Shown here one piece after another: positions 23,426 through 32,794 of a DNA stretch of 64,000 nucleotides (the first letter of the stretch is position 1; each line of letters begins with the position of its first letter). The DNA comes from Halobacillus yeomjeoni (lineage in GTDB: Bacteria > Bacillota > Bacilli > Bacillales > Halobacillaceae). A program made the translations under genes and the position numbers. Where the stretch lies: NCBI RefSeq assembly GCF_020171525.1, contig NZ_JAIVAI010000008.1:62001-126000 (forward strand), given 5' to 3'. Under the pieces are notes generated by a model. It was not told the DNA's origin. It searched no databases and saw only the letters and a program-made list of their open reading frames with translations.

Positions 23426-23659
23426 ATGGACCAATACTTTGCCGAAGAAGCGATCATGAATATGACGTCACATTTAGTTTTCATCGTCATAACATGGAGA
23501 GTACTTCAATCGGTTAATTTTGATGCTTTTTTCAGGAAAAACCGTGTTTTTGAAGCCAGAGCACTTCTTATTATCGTTACGATCGCTTTAGGGTCGACGG
23601 TAAGTAACTTTTTCCTCGACTTTTTATCCTGGTCGAACAGCCTGGTGTACTTGTTTTAA
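23426..23659 (+). CDS. ywzB: DUF1146 membrane protein (YwzB)
   Basis: A 77-aa integral membrane protein with two helices (about 13-30 and 45-62), conserved in Bacillaceae between the atp operon and murA. The function is unknown. ATG 23426 follows GAGAGGTG by 6 bases. ORFs in the +1 frame here are shadows. Confidence 0.8.
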   Translation: MDQYFAEEAIMNMTSHLVFIVITWRVLQSVNFDAFFRKNRVFEARALLIIVTIALGSTVSNFFLDFLSWSNSLVYLF

Positions 23660-23763
23660 TAATGGTTAAGCGTTCATGTCTTTTCCTGTAAAGAATTGTT
23701 TCGTATGAGAGTTGTCTTCTCAGGCAAAACTTAAAGTAAGTCAATGCTTGGGGAGGCAATCAA

Positions 23764-24474
23764 ATGAAGACTTTCATAGCAATTATATCTGCATGCGTCA
23801 TTTTAGGAACAGGTGTTTACCCGCAGGAGATGTCTGCTTATAAACCGACGACTCTTGAAAAATTAGCAGGATTTGCTGTGGATGAACAGCTTCCTTTAGA
23901 ATCATGGAAAGTCACTATGAAGGAACAAGTTGCCCAGACAAAGATTGACCAGTTGAAAAAGGAATTATTACATTCAGACAATGAAATAGTCATGACGGAA
24001 GAGGTTACGAAACACTCCAGGAAGATTACTTTCAAAGACGCTCAAAAAAATCCGTCGATTTTCGAATATATTATCTTGATCATCCCAAACGAAGAAAAAT
24101 ATTATGCAGAAATAGTTTATCTAGTAGAAGGACGGGGAACAGCTTCAATAACAAAAGAAGAAATGATGTATATCGATGACGTAAAAAGTCGATATTTCTC
24201 AGGAAATGTAACAATTTTCTCTTGTATTGAGGTGAAGTCTAGTGATATTATAGATGATGTTTTAGTGTATCAAAATTTCAAAAAAGCATTTAATATCACA
24301 TCTATAGATGAAGTAATTGACAATGAACTAACGATTAGAACGGGCTATACAGAACAATGGGAACAAATGATACCGACCGCCAATGGAAAAATGAATGTTC
24401 AGTACGCCTCAAGAACTTTGGGCGAAGGGACAAACATTACGATTGGCACACCCATTATTACGAGTGAATATTAA
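23764..24474 (+). CDS. ywmB: YwmB family secreted protein
   Basis: A 236-aa protein with an N-terminal signal peptide (residues 1-21 to about Q21) and no further membrane segment. It corresponds in position and general pattern to YwmB (TATA-box-binding-like fold, DUF1779), which precedes murA in B. subtilis. Function unknown. ATG 23764 follows GGGGAGG. murA starts 34 bases downstream, so the two may be co-transcribed. Confidence 0.8.
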   Translation: MKTFIAIISACVILGTGVYPQEMSAYKPTTLEKLAGFAVDEQLPLESWKVTMKEQVAQTKIDQLKKELLHSDNEIVMTEEVTKHSRKITFKDAQKNPSIFEYIILIIPNEEKYYAEIVYLVEGRGTASITKEEMMYIDDVKSRYFSGNVTIFSCIEVKSSDIIDDVLVYQNFKKAFNITSIDEVIDNELTIRTGYTEQWEQMIPTANGKMNVQYASRTLGEGTNITIGTPIITSEY

Positions 24475-24508
24475 TAATAATGAATATGGACGCGGAGGAG
24501 AATGAACC

Positions 24509-25819
24509 TTGGAAAAAATCATCGTCCGTGGTGGGAGGCAGCTGAATGGTACTGTGAAAGCAGAAGGTGCCAAAAATGCCGTACTGCCTGTCATCGCAGC
24601 AAGTATAATTGCAAGTGAAGGAAAAAGTGTGTTGAATGAAGTACCTGCTCTAGCAGATGTATATACTATTAATGAAGTCATCAAACACATGAACGCTGAT
24701 GTAACTGTAGACGGGAACACTGTAACAATAGATGCTTCTGGAGATTTATCGACTGAAGCACCAATAGAATATGTAAGAAAAATGAGAGCTTCTGTTCTTG
24801 TTTTGGGACCACTTTTGGCCCGCTATGGACATGCGAAAGTCGCTCTTCCAGGTGGTTGTGCAATCGGTTCTAGACCGATTGACCAGCACTTGAAAGGCTT
24901 TGAAGCGATGGGAGCTCATGTAACAGTAGGAAATGGTTATATTGAAGCTGAAGCCCCAGGCCGCCTGCAAGGTGCAAAAATTTACTTTGATGTTCCGAGT
25001 GTTGGCGCAACGGAAAACGTCATGATGGCCGCAGCTCTAGCTGAAGGTAAAACCATTTTAGAAAACTGTGCTAAAGAACCTGAAATTGTAGATCTCGCCA
25101 ATTACTTGAATAAAATGGGCGCGAAAATCGTAGGTGCAGGAACAGAAACGATCCGTATTGAAGGTGTGGAAAAGCTGACTGGAGCAAACCACACAATTAT
25201 CCCTGACAGAATTGAAGCAGGGACATTTATGGTTGCAGCCGCTATTACAGGCGGTAATGTCCTGGTTAGAGGTGCGATGACAGAACACTTGCGCTCCGTC
25301 GTTTCGAAGATGGAAGAGATGGGCGTTATTATCGAAGAAGAAGAAGACGGTCTTCGAGTCATCGGTCCTGATATCTTGAAAGCGACAGATATTAAAACTA
25401 TGCCGCATCCTGGTTTCCCGACCGATATGCAATCTCAGATGATGGCCCTGATGTTGAATGCAACAGGTACAAGTGTCATTACTGAAACGGTATTTGAAAA
25501 TCGATTTATGCATGTCGAAGAATTTCGTCGTATGAATGCAAAAATGAAGATAGAGGGCCGCAGCGTAATTATTGAAGGTCCATCAAATCTTCAAGGTGCA
25601 GAAGTAGCTTCAACTGATTTACGTGCCGGAGCTGCCCTTGTACTTGCAGGGTTGGTCTCAGAAGGATATACGCGTGTAACGGAACTGAAGCACATCGATC
25701 GAGGATATGTGAACTTCACTGAGAAATTGGCTCAGCTTGGTGCAGATATCGAGCGTGTCAAAGAAGAAGACGAAGTTACTGAAGAATATGAATCCAGTGA
25801 ATCTGTTTCGACTTTATAA
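24509..25819 (+). CDS. murA: UDP-N-acetylglucosamine 1-carboxyvinyltransferase
   Basis: Transfers enolpyruvate from PEP to UDP-GlcNAc, the first committed step of peptidoglycan synthesis and the fosfomycin target. The 436-aa enzyme keeps the catalytic loop Cys (C117 in [10 protein letters not shown]), so it should be fosfomycin-sensitive at the target. [11 protein letters not shown] and the C-terminal [13 protein letters not shown] are typical. The start is TTG 24509 after GGAGGAG. The C-terminal tail is acidic. Confidence 0.97.
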   Translation: MEKIIVRGGRQLNGTVKAEGAKNAVLPVIAASIIASEGKSVLNEVPALADVYTINEVIKHMNADVTVDGNTVTIDASGDLSTEAPIEYVRKMRASVLVLGPLLARYGHAKVALPGGCAIGSRPIDQHLKGFEAMGAHVTVGNGYIEAEAPGRLQGAKIYFDVPSVGATENVMMAAALAEGKTILENCAKEPEIVDLANYLNKMGAKIVGAGTETIRIEGVEKLTGANHTIIPDRIEAGTFMVAAAITGGNVLVRGAMTEHLRSVVSKMEEMGVIIEEEEDGLRVIGPDILKATDIKTMPHPGFPTDMQSQMMALMLNATGTSVITETVFENRFMHVEEFRRMNAKMKIEGRSVIIEGPSNLQGAEVASTDLRAGAALVLAGLVSEGYTRVTELKHIDRGYVNFTEKLAQLGADIERVKEEDEVTEEYESSESVSTL

Positions 25820-25833
25820 CTTTTATCATTATA

Positions 25834-25877
25834 GAAGCTTGTCTGTCTCAATAATATTGAGATAGGCAAGCTTTTTT
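25834..25877 (+). terminator. Terminator of murA
   Basis: GAAGCTTGTCTGTCTCAA pairs with the matching right arm through GCAAGCTT, with a TAAT loop and T7 tail. Confidence 0.9.
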
Positions 25878-25946
25878 TGTTCTATCATTCATCAATTTTG
25901 GATACATTTTAGTAGAGGGATTTACTATATGACCAGGAGGATGCGA

Positions 25947-26969
25947 ATGAAGATACAAAAATGGATCGTGCTTGTCATAACAGTAGCACTGTTTATGGCT
26001 ATTCTTGTTATTCCCACATTAATCGTCGTACCATTTACGGACTCAAACGCAGTTAGCGAAGTAAAGGAAACCCCGGGCGGAAAAAAAGCGAAAGATGAAG
26101 TCACTGCTCAAAGTCCTTTCTCGATTCGTGTGCTTAGGACTCAAACGGGTCAAATTGAGAATGTTCCTCTAGAAAATTATGTGGCTCGAGTGGTTGCTTC
26201 GGAAATGCCGGTCAATTTTGAAATCGAGGCTCTGAAAGCTCAAGCATTAGCTGCTCGCACATATATCACCCGTCACATGATTCAAGAAGGATCTGTGTCT
26301 GACCACGCCGATGTAACGGATACAGTCAAACATCAAGTTTATAAAAACGAGCAGGAACTGCGGGAACAGTGGCAGGATAAATATTCAACCAACATTACTA
26401 AAATCAATCAGGCTGTCGAAGAAACCCAGGGAGAAATCATTACTTACAATCATGAACCAATTACAGCAGCATTTTTTTCTACCAGTAATGGATATACAGA
26501 AAATGCGGAGGATTACTGGGAAAATGAAATTCCTTATTTGAAAAGTGTAGAAAGTCCCTGGGATCAGGAATCACCAAAATTCGTCGATCAAAAAATCCTC
26601 ACAGTGGAGGAGTTACAAACCAGTCTTGGGATCCGTTTAACGAAAGACACTACCATGACAAAAACAGAAGGCAACCGAGTTGAACGGGTGAATTTCGGAA
26701 CCCAATCCTTTACTGGAAGGGAAATTAGAGAAAAGCTTGATCTGCCCTCCAGTGACTTTACAATTAAACAAAAAGGAAATCATGTCATCTTCACCACAAG
26801 GGGATACGGACATGGTGTGGGGATGAGTCAATATGGGGCGAATGGAATGGCGAAGATCGGAAAAGATTACAAGGAAATCGTCAACCATTATTATAAAGAT
26901 ACTAAAATTTCACCTATCAGTACTTTGACGGCTTCAATTGAAAATAATGATAAAAAACAAACGAACTAA
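25947..26969 (+). CDS. spoIID: Stage II sporulation protein D
   Basis: Membrane-anchored lytic transglycosylase that, with SpoIIM and SpoIIP, degrades septal peptidoglycan during engulfment. The 340-aa protein has an N-terminal transmembrane anchor (about 5-30) and the SpoIID domain: LENYVARVVASEMP with the catalytic Glu, KAQALAARTY, STSNGYTEN and the C-terminal GYGHGVGMSQYGA block. ATG 25947 lies 6 bases after AGGAGG; ATG 25929 and 25941 overlap that site. GATACATT at 25901 is a weak SigE -10 candidate. Confidence 0.95.
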   Translation: MKIQKWIVLVITVALFMAILVIPTLIVVPFTDSNAVSEVKETPGGKKAKDEVTAQSPFSIRVLRTQTGQIENVPLENYVARVVASEMPVNFEIEALKAQALAARTYITRHMIQEGSVSDHADVTDTVKHQVYKNEQELREQWQDKYSTNITKINQAVEETQGEIITYNHEPITAAFFSTSNGYTENAEDYWENEIPYLKSVESPWDQESPKFVDQKILTVEELQTSLGIRLTKDTTMTKTEGNRVERVNFGTQSFTGREIREKLDLPSSDFTIKQKGNHVIFTTRGYGHGVGMSQYGANGMAKIGKDYKEIVNHYYKDTKISPISTLTASIENNDKKQTN

Positions 26970-26994
26970 AAACCGCTGAGAGGCGGTTTTTTTA
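26968..26994 (+). terminator. Terminator of spoIID
   Basis: AAAACCGCT-gag-AGGCGGTTTT with T run. The MITE target duplication begins on its last base (26995). Confidence 0.9.
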
Positions 26995-27002
26995 ATTTCG
27001 TT

Positions 27003-27474
27003 GGCTCTGTTAAAGTCTATTGTTGATATTTTAAACGATTACTAAATATAGTCCCTGTCTAGGATTAGGGGTTCGGTCCGTTATTTACTCAGAGCGTGGG
27101 ATGGCGGGGAAAACAATCCGCTTTCCGCGGGGGACGCTTTAGCCTCCTTGAACTTCGTTCTCCGTAGTCTCACCTTGTTCCTTTTTCCCGCAGGAGTCTA
27201 CCTGTTTTCCCTGCCATCCCGTTCGTAGTTGGTGTACCTGACTTCGGTAATGGCCTTTCCGATCCTCCTACTTTGAAGAGGCGGCCTTTTAGAATGGCGA
27301 GACTCCTGTGGGATAAAGGTACATCGTGAGACCCCGGAAGGCGCAGCCTGAGGAGGCTCACGGTACCCCACGGAAAGGGAGTCATTCTAAAAGGCCGCCT
27401 CATACAAAACCCAGGACGGAAAGAGCTGATATGAGCTCACATGTGATATAACAACACCTAGCAATAACAGAGCC
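27003..27474. mobile_element. MITE-like element, copy 3 (472 bp), with perfect 8-bp target duplication
   Basis: GGCTCTGTTA/TAACAGAGCC termini flanked on both sides by ATTTCGTT (26995-27002 and 27475-27482). This is the most intact copy. Its left internal hairpin has arms 27098-27114 and 27204-27220; its right hairpin spans about 27283-27403. No coding capacity. Confidence 0.92.
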
Positions 27475-27660
27475 ATTTCGTTTGAAGAAATGTATTCGGG
27501 AGTCCTTAGAAATAGCAGCCGCACACGTGAACCATAATAGAAGAAAAAGAGAGCGGATGAATAGAGTGTAATGTATCATTGAACCCTTATAAACATAAGA
27601 AACAGGCAGTAGAGTAAAAATATAAACTCGAAACGTTATTTATAAAATTTTCCTTCTCAT

Positions 27661-27690
27661 GTATATAATTCCTGATATCTGTTCAGAATG
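27661..27690 (+). promoter_or_regulatory. Candidate SigF promoter of spoIIQ
   Basis: GTATA, 15-bp spacer, then GTTCAGAATG, 9 of 10 to the SigF -10 consensus. The leader before the ribosome binding site would be very short, which weakens the call. Confidence 0.35.
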
Positions 27691-27708
27691 GTTTTTGAGG
27701 TGATGAAC

Positions 27709-28602
27709 ATGAGAGAGGAAGGTAAGAAAAGCGTGAGTAAATTAAAGTTTAAGCGCTTGATGCGTAAGAAGTGGTTGTATCCAGCTTTGTATTTGTCTGT
27801 AGCTGCATTGGTTTTAGTGGGAGTCTTTTGGTATCAGCAAGGGGCGAATGATTTAGAGAATCAAATCGCTGAGAAGCCAGAGGTTCAAAACGAATTTACG
27901 ACTTATGAGAATGAGCAAGATTCAGTTGCTGTCATGGAACAAGATGAAAACTTGAAAATGCCTGTAGCCGATGAAAAAGCTGCTTCGATTGTCACTAAAT
28001 TCTATGATTACAATGCATCCGAAAAAGATCAAGAGACTGCACTGGTTCTATACAACAATAAATATTATCAAAGTGAAGGTGTAGACATTACGAGAGAAGA
28101 TGGAGAAGCTTTCGAAGTGACCGCAGCCCTTTCAGGAACGGTTACTGAAGTCAAAGAAGATCCTTTATACGGGAATGTCATCGAAATCACTCATGACAAA
28201 GATGTAACAACTGTTTATGCCAGCCTTGATAATGTCGATGTACAAGCAGGAGCTGAAGTTTCCCAAGGAGATGCCCTGGGTACTGCCGGACGTAATTCTT
28301 TCGGGCAGGCGAGTGGGGTCCACGTCCACTTTGAAGTTCGTAAAGATGGACAGCCGTTTAATCCAGAGAACCTTTTTGGTCAGCCTTTAAGCAAAATTGA
28401 TGAAGAAGCTGAAAAGCAATCTGAAGGCAAACCGGAAAAAGGTGAAAATGGACAAAACAATCCTCCAGCAGAAACAAATGAGCCTGCGGAAGAATCTACA
28501 GACCACTACGAGATGGATGTAGAAGAAGACCCGACTGGTTCTGATGGCGAAGAAACGCCGGATGAAGACAGCGCATCTTCCATTTCAACAACTCAAACTT
28601 AA
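27709..28602 (+). CDS. spoIIQ: Stage II sporulation protein Q (M23 fold)
   Basis: Forespore membrane protein that, with SpoIIIAH, forms the channel bridging the two membranes during engulfment. The 297-aa product has a single transmembrane segment (about 28-48) and a LytM/M23 domain (about 115-220). The HxH ligand pair is present (GVHVHFEV), but the first zinc-ligand His is a Ser in the SEGVDI segment, as in B. subtilis SpoIIQ, so peptidase activity is unlikely. The C-terminal 75 residues are a very acidic, Pro/Glu-rich tail. ATG 27709 follows GAGGTGA by 5 bases. Confidence 0.93.
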   Translation: MREEGKKSVSKLKFKRLMRKKWLYPALYLSVAALVLVGVFWYQQGANDLENQIAEKPEVQNEFTTYENEQDSVAVMEQDENLKMPVADEKAASIVTKFYDYNASEKDQETALVLYNNKYYQSEGVDITREDGEAFEVTAALSGTVTEVKEDPLYGNVIEITHDKDVTTVYASLDNVDVQAGAEVSQGDALGTAGRNSFGQASGVHVHFEVRKDGQPFNPENLFGQPLSKIDEEAEKQSEGKPEKGENGQNNPPAETNEPAEESTDHYEMDVEEDPTGSDGEETPDEDSASSISTTQT

Positions 28603-28630
28603 AAATGAGGGAATCTCCCTCATTTTTTTG
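28600..28630 (+). terminator. Terminator of spoIIQ
   Basis: AAAATGAGGGA-atc-TCCCTCATTTTTTT. Confidence 0.92.
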
Positions 28631-28942
28631 TGTTTTAAAAAGGGCCTTTTAAAGGCAGATGTTGATTTTCACTGTAAAACAAAAGGTCCTAAATACATAA
28701 TCCTCTCCCAAGCTTTCACAGAACTAAGTCTGCAGAAGTTGAGACGAAAGCCTTGTACTTACTTTAGACCTGTGGCATATCTTCAACAATTCTTTAATAC
28801 AATGAAGATAAACCGAGCACTCGGTAACATCCAGGGTAAACAACTATGAATAAACATCCAGAGCCCGTTCCCAAAACTTAATAGTGAACGCTTTCCTCAT
28901 AATCCCACCCCCTTGGATAGTCAATCACAGGAGGCGAGTGGA
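28631..28942. other. Intergenic region spoIIQ-spoIIID without a confident gene
   Basis: No convincing plus-strand gene; an ORF that crosses the spoIIQ terminator here is spurious. On the minus strand an 18-codon frame (28900 down to 28844, MRKAFTIKFWERALDVYS) follows AAGGGGGTGGGATT, a good ribosome binding site, but it is too short to call. The spoIIID promoter should lie in this interval; I see no clear SigE match. Confidence 0.4.
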
Positions 28943-29224
28943 GTGCATGATTACATCAAAGAGAGAACCATCAAGATTGGAGAGCACATCATTGAAACTA
29001 AAAAAACGGTGAGAGTGATTGCCAAAGAATTTGGCGTTTCAAAAAGTACGGTGCATAAAGACTTGACTGAACGTCTTCCAGAAGTGAATCCAGAACTTGC
29101 GAAAGAAGTGAAAAAGATTCTGGATTATCACAAAGAAATCAGGCACCTTCGTGGCGGTGAAGCAACAAGAAGGAAGTATAAAGCGCAGGTTTTGGAAGAG
29201 CAGAAAGTCCAATCACTCCTCTGA
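28943..29224 (+). CDS. spoIIID: Sporulation transcriptional regulator SpoIIID
   Basis: Mother-cell DNA-binding protein that activates sigK and represses or activates many SigE genes. The 93-aa product is nearly identical in layout to B. subtilis SpoIIID: the helix-turn-helix VRVIAKEFGVSKSTVHKDLT (about 22-41) and the basic C-terminal segment RHLRGGEATRRKYK. GTG 28943 follows AGGAGGCGA and gives the canonical N-terminus (HDYIKERTIKIG). Confidence 0.96.
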   Translation: MHDYIKERTIKIGEHIIETKKTVRVIAKEFGVSKSTVHKDLTERLPEVNPELAKEVKKILDYHKEIRHLRGGEATRRKYKAQVLEEQKVQSLL

Positions 29225-29514
29225 AAATATGGATCCTCCCGATGTCAAATTCCCTCGATATGAGTAACTTTTTTTCCTATCGTATGAGACGAATGTCGTA
29301 ATTTTGTGATAGAATATAAAATTAGATATGTAAGTATTTAAACTACCATGATAGCTATTCAAATAAAAGGGAAGACTAAATATCGGAGTGAAAATTCTCC
29401 ACATCCTGACAGGAATATTGAATTGGATAGGACGCTGTTCAATAAGGAGTCTATGTTCAATTCGGTTTCTGTGAGGGTATTTATGCTTTTTACTACAGGG
29501 AGGATCTACAGGAC

Positions 29515-30513
29515 ATGTTTGCAAGAGATATAGGTATTGACCTCGGTACGGCTAACGTACTGATACATGTAAAAGGTAAAGGAATCGTTTTGAACGAACC
29601 TTCTGTCGTTGCGATGGATAGAAATACGGGTAAAGTGCTTGAAGTGGGTGAAGAAGCTCGTCGGATGGTCGGTCGGACTCCAGGCAATATTGAAGCCATC
29701 CGTCCATTGAAAGATGGGGTCATTGCGGACTTCGATGTAACCGAAGCCATGCTCAAGCACTTTATTCAAAAAACGAATGTTCGTGGGTTTCTTTCAAAGC
29801 CGAGAATGTTGATATGCTGTCCTACGAATATAACCAAAGTCGAGCAAAAAGCCATTAAAGAAGCTGCTGAAAAGTCTGGCGGCAAAAAAGTATACTTAGA
29901 AGAAGAGCCGAAAGTAGCCGCGATCGGTGCCGGAATGGATATTTTCCAGCCGAGCGGAAACATGGTCGTTGATATTGGTGGAGGAACTACAGATGTCGCT
30001 GTGCTTTCTATGGGGGATATCGTAACAGCTTCATCCATCAAAATGGCCGGTGATAAGTTCGATCATGAAATTCTTAACTATATCAAGAAAGAATACAAAC
30101 TATTGATTGGTGAACGCACTGCTGAAAATATTAAAATCAGTGTAGCAACTGTATTCCCGGGATCACGTAATGAAGAAATCGAAATTCGAGGCCGGGACAT
30201 GGTATCTGGACTGCCACGTACAATCAGCGTAAATTCTAAAGAAATTGAACAATCTTTAAGAGAATCTGTTCAAGTGATTGTACAAGCTGCCAAACAAGTG
30301 CTGGAGCGTACACCTCCAGAGCTGTCTGCAGATATCATCGATCGTGGAGTCATTATGACAGGTGGAGGCGCCTTGCTTCATGGAATCGATCAACTACTGG
30401 CTGAAGAGCTGAAAGTTCCAGTACTTGTTGCAGAATCACCAATGGATTGTGTAGCAACTGGCACAGGAATTATGCTTGAGAACATCGACAAAAGGATTTC
30501 GACGAAACTATAA
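29515..30513 (+). CDS. mbl: MreB-like cell-shape actin Mbl
   Basis: ATP-binding actin homologue that guides cylindrical wall synthesis at the membrane. The 332-aa protein has the phosphate-1 motif GIDLGTANVLIH, the phosphate-2 motif VVDIGGGTTDVAVLS and the adenosine motif GVIMTGGGALLHG. ATG 29515 follows GGGAGGATC. It lies directly after spoIIID, as in B. subtilis, with 290 bp between that contain no convincing gene. Confidence 0.96.
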   Translation: MFARDIGIDLGTANVLIHVKGKGIVLNEPSVVAMDRNTGKVLEVGEEARRMVGRTPGNIEAIRPLKDGVIADFDVTEAMLKHFIQKTNVRGFLSKPRMLICCPTNITKVEQKAIKEAAEKSGGKKVYLEEEPKVAAIGAGMDIFQPSGNMVVDIGGGTTDVAVLSMGDIVTASSIKMAGDKFDHEILNYIKKEYKLLIGERTAENIKISVATVFPGSRNEEIEIRGRDMVSGLPRTISVNSKEIEQSLRESVQVIVQAAKQVLERTPPELSADIIDRGVIMTGGGALLHGIDQLLAEELKVPVLVAESPMDCVATGTGIMLENIDKRISTKL

Positions 30514-30543
30514 ACCATCCTATTTAAAAAAGGAGCGATGACC

Positions 30544-31368
30544 TTGTTAAGAGGATTCTACACAGCGGCTTCAGGTATGTTAGCGAACCAAAGGATGCAG
30601 GAAACATTATCTAATAATATGGCAAATGCCTACACCCCAGGCTATAAAGCTGATCAAGGGACTGTCAGGTCTTTTCCTGAACTTCTCATTCAACAGATGG
30701 GAAATAAGAGCATACCTACATCACGTGGTCTTAAATTACCTGTGCACAATAAAGTAGGATCCCTCCATACAGGGGTTTACATGCAAGAGTCTGTTTCTGA
30801 TTTCACTCAGGGTGACTTGAAAGAAACAGGGATCAGTACAGATTTAGCTCTTATTCAAGGGTCAGTTCCTGATTCAAGTGGGATGATATTTTTCAACGTG
30901 CAGAATGAAGATGGAGAAATGCGGTACACCAGAAATGGGAACTTCACTGTAGATGGGGAAGGTTTTCTGACAACGAATCAAGGGTATTATGTAATGGATC
31001 AAAATGACGATCCGATTCAAACCGGGGGCATGGATTTTTCATTGACAGATACCGGAACGCTCCGTTTAGGTGAAAGGGAGATTCCTCTTGGTTTAACATA
31101 TACCTCAAACTCTCCTGATATGGTAAAAGAAGGGAACGACCTTTTCCGCCCTGGAGAAGAAGCGGAACCGCTCGTTGATGCCCGGGCTAACCCTGAAATC
31201 AACTTTCAAATTCGTCAAAACTTCTTGGAGAGATCGAATGTCGACCCATCCCGCACGATGACAGAAATGATGAATACATACCGATCTTTTGAAATGAATC
31301 AACGAGTCCTCAAAGCTTATGACGAAAGCATGCAAAAAGCGGTTACGGAAATCGGGAGACTACGATAA
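30544..31368 (+). CDS. flhO: Flagellar hook-basal body protein FlhO
   Basis: Rod-type flagellar protein of the FlgF/FlgG family, 274 aa, exported by the flagellar type III system. N-terminal LSNNMANAYTPGYKAD and C-terminal FEMNQRVLKAYDESMQKAV are the standard coiled-coil ends. TTG 30544 is spaced 8 bases from AAAAAGGAG and gives the usual MLRGFYTAASGM start; ATG 30538 is too close. flhP follows 15 bases later. Confidence 0.92.
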   Translation: MLRGFYTAASGMLANQRMQETLSNNMANAYTPGYKADQGTVRSFPELLIQQMGNKSIPTSRGLKLPVHNKVGSLHTGVYMQESVSDFTQGDLKETGISTDLALIQGSVPDSSGMIFFNVQNEDGEMRYTRNGNFTVDGEGFLTTNQGYYVMDQNDDPIQTGGMDFSLTDTGTLRLGEREIPLGLTYTSNSPDMVKEGNDLFRPGEEAEPLVDARANPEINFQIRQNFLERSNVDPSRTMTEMMNTYRSFEMNQRVLKAYDESMQKAVTEIGRLR

Positions 31369-31383
31369 GAGGAGTTGATATCA

Positions 31384-32208
31384 TTGATCAATCGCTCTAT
31401 GATTCAAGCAGCTGTCACGATGGGGCAGCTCCAGAGTAAGTTGGACTTGATCGGTCATAACTTATCGAACAGCAGTACAACCGGCTATAAGAGTAGAAGT
31501 GCAGATTTTTCATCACTGCTTTTTCAGCAGATTGATAATTTATCGCATGACCACGCAAAAAAAGGCCGCATGACACCTGATGGGATCAGAGTGGGGACAG
31601 GAGCCAGACTTGGACATACAAACTTGAACTTGAATCAAGGGAGTATTCAGCAAACAGGTAGAGCATTAGATGTGGCAATCATGAATGAAAACCAACTTTT
31701 TTCTATACGAGTTCCAGGGAATGACGGGGATGACATTCATTACACACGGGCGGGGAACTTCTATATGAACCCGAACGGTGAAGGACAAGTCATGTTGACG
31801 GACTCCGAAGGACTACCCGTGTTAGATGAAGATGGAGAAAGCATCTTGATAAATGAAGGTTTTTCAGATATTCATATACAACAGGACGGTGCAATTGTAG
31901 TCACCCGTGGAGGAGATAGATCAGTAGAAGGTCAGCTGGGCGTTCTTTCTGCAGTGAGACCTCGCATGCTTGAAGCCGTCGGGGATAATCGATTCAAGAT
32001 ACCTGATGGAATAGAGCAGGAAGGGATTATAGAGGGCGTACCTCAAGCTGATATCCAACTCCAATCCAAAGCACTAGAGTCTTCCAATGTCGATCTCTCC
32101 CAACAGATGACAGAAATGATGATGGCTCAACGTGCATACCAATTTAACGCAAAATCGATATCGACAGGTGATCAAATGATGGGACTTGTCAATCAACTGA
32201 GATCTTAA
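31384..32208 (+). CDS. flhP: Flagellar hook-basal body protein FlhP
   Basis: Second FlgF/FlgG-type rod protein, 274 aa, paralogous to FlhO. N-terminal IGHNLSNSSTTGYKSR and C-terminal MTEMMMAQRAYQFNAKSI are typical. Start taken as TTG 31384 (gives MINRSMIQAAVTMG as in B. subtilis), nine bases after AAGAGGAG; TTG 31375 is too close to it. Co-transcribed with flhO. Confidence 0.92.
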   Translation: MINRSMIQAAVTMGQLQSKLDLIGHNLSNSSTTGYKSRSADFSSLLFQQIDNLSHDHAKKGRMTPDGIRVGTGARLGHTNLNLNQGSIQQTGRALDVAIMNENQLFSIRVPGNDGDDIHYTRAGNFYMNPNGEGQVMLTDSEGLPVLDEDGESILINEGFSDIHIQQDGAIVVTRGGDRSVEGQLGVLSAVRPRMLEAVGDNRFKIPDGIEQEGIIEGVPQADIQLQSKALESSNVDLSQQMTEMMMAQRAYQFNAKSISTGDQMMGLVNQLRS

Positions 32209-32228
32209 ACGTAAGGAGTTTGACGACC

Positions 32229-32555
32229 ATGGCGACAGATCAGAATCCAAACGGCAAAAAGCTGACAAAAGAACAAGAAAGAGAACGTAAGCGTAAAGCG
32301 CTCGATGAAGCTACCAAGAAAAAAACGAGCAGTGAAAAGGGGAAGGCGTCTTCTAAGGAAAAAAAATCGAAAGTAGGTCGTCGCCGAATTCTTCCGATCT
32401 GGTTACGTCTCCTCATCGTCCTTGTACTCAGCGCAGCTGCTTTACTTTTAGGAGTCATGGTTGGTTACGGTGTCATCGGAGATGGAAAACCCATGGATGC
32501 TTTGAACTGGGAAACATGGCAGCATATTATTGATATTGTTACAAAAACGGAATAA
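32229..32555 (+). CDS. EpuA-like membrane protein
   Basis: A 108-aa protein: a long Lys/Glu-rich cytosolic N-terminus (1-50, largely RERKRK and KKTSSEKG-type repeats), one transmembrane helix (about 58-82) and the conserved tail DALNWETWQHIIDIV. It matches the EpuA family, often misnamed 'DNA-directed RNA polymerase subunit beta' in databases. Its function is unclear. ATG 32229 follows GTAAGGAG. It is probably the last gene of the flhO-flhP unit. Confidence 0.78.
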   Translation: MATDQNPNGKKLTKEQERERKRKALDEATKKKTSSEKGKASSKEKKSKVGRRRILPIWLRLLIVLVLSAAALLLGVMVGYGVIGDGKPMDALNWETWQHIIDIVTKTE

Positions 32556-32605
32556 ATGTGAGGTCTTGTATACCACATATATATGTACAAGCCCTCTATG
32601 CTATG

Positions 32606-32640
32606 CAAAACACGAGTCATTCCCGGCTCGTGTTTTTTTA
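32606..32640 (+). terminator. Terminator after the EpuA-like gene
   Basis: ACACGAG pairs with CTCGTGT; A4 before and T7 after. Confidence 0.85.
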
Positions 32641-32794
32641 TGGAGTTTTTTAATGGAAGGAAGTTCCTCATCCACATAAATCAGAATGGAAGGACACGGC
32701 ATGTACAGAGGCTTGAATTAAAAGGTTTTCATGTGTGCGAAAAGGGAACATGCTATTATAGACATTTTTCGAAAAGGGGGAGGAGTCGACGTAG

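Noticed and set aside
28544-28849. 101-aa ORF after spoIIQ
   Set aside because: It begins inside spoIIQ and runs through the spoIIQ terminator, with no ribosome binding site.
28844-28900. 18-codon minus-strand frame with a good ribosome binding site
   Set aside because: Too short and unsupported by any recognisable leader-peptide logic.
29348-29533. 61-aa ORF before mbl
   Set aside because: Overlaps the mbl start and ribosome binding site; composition is not protein-like and no Shine-Dalgarno precedes it.
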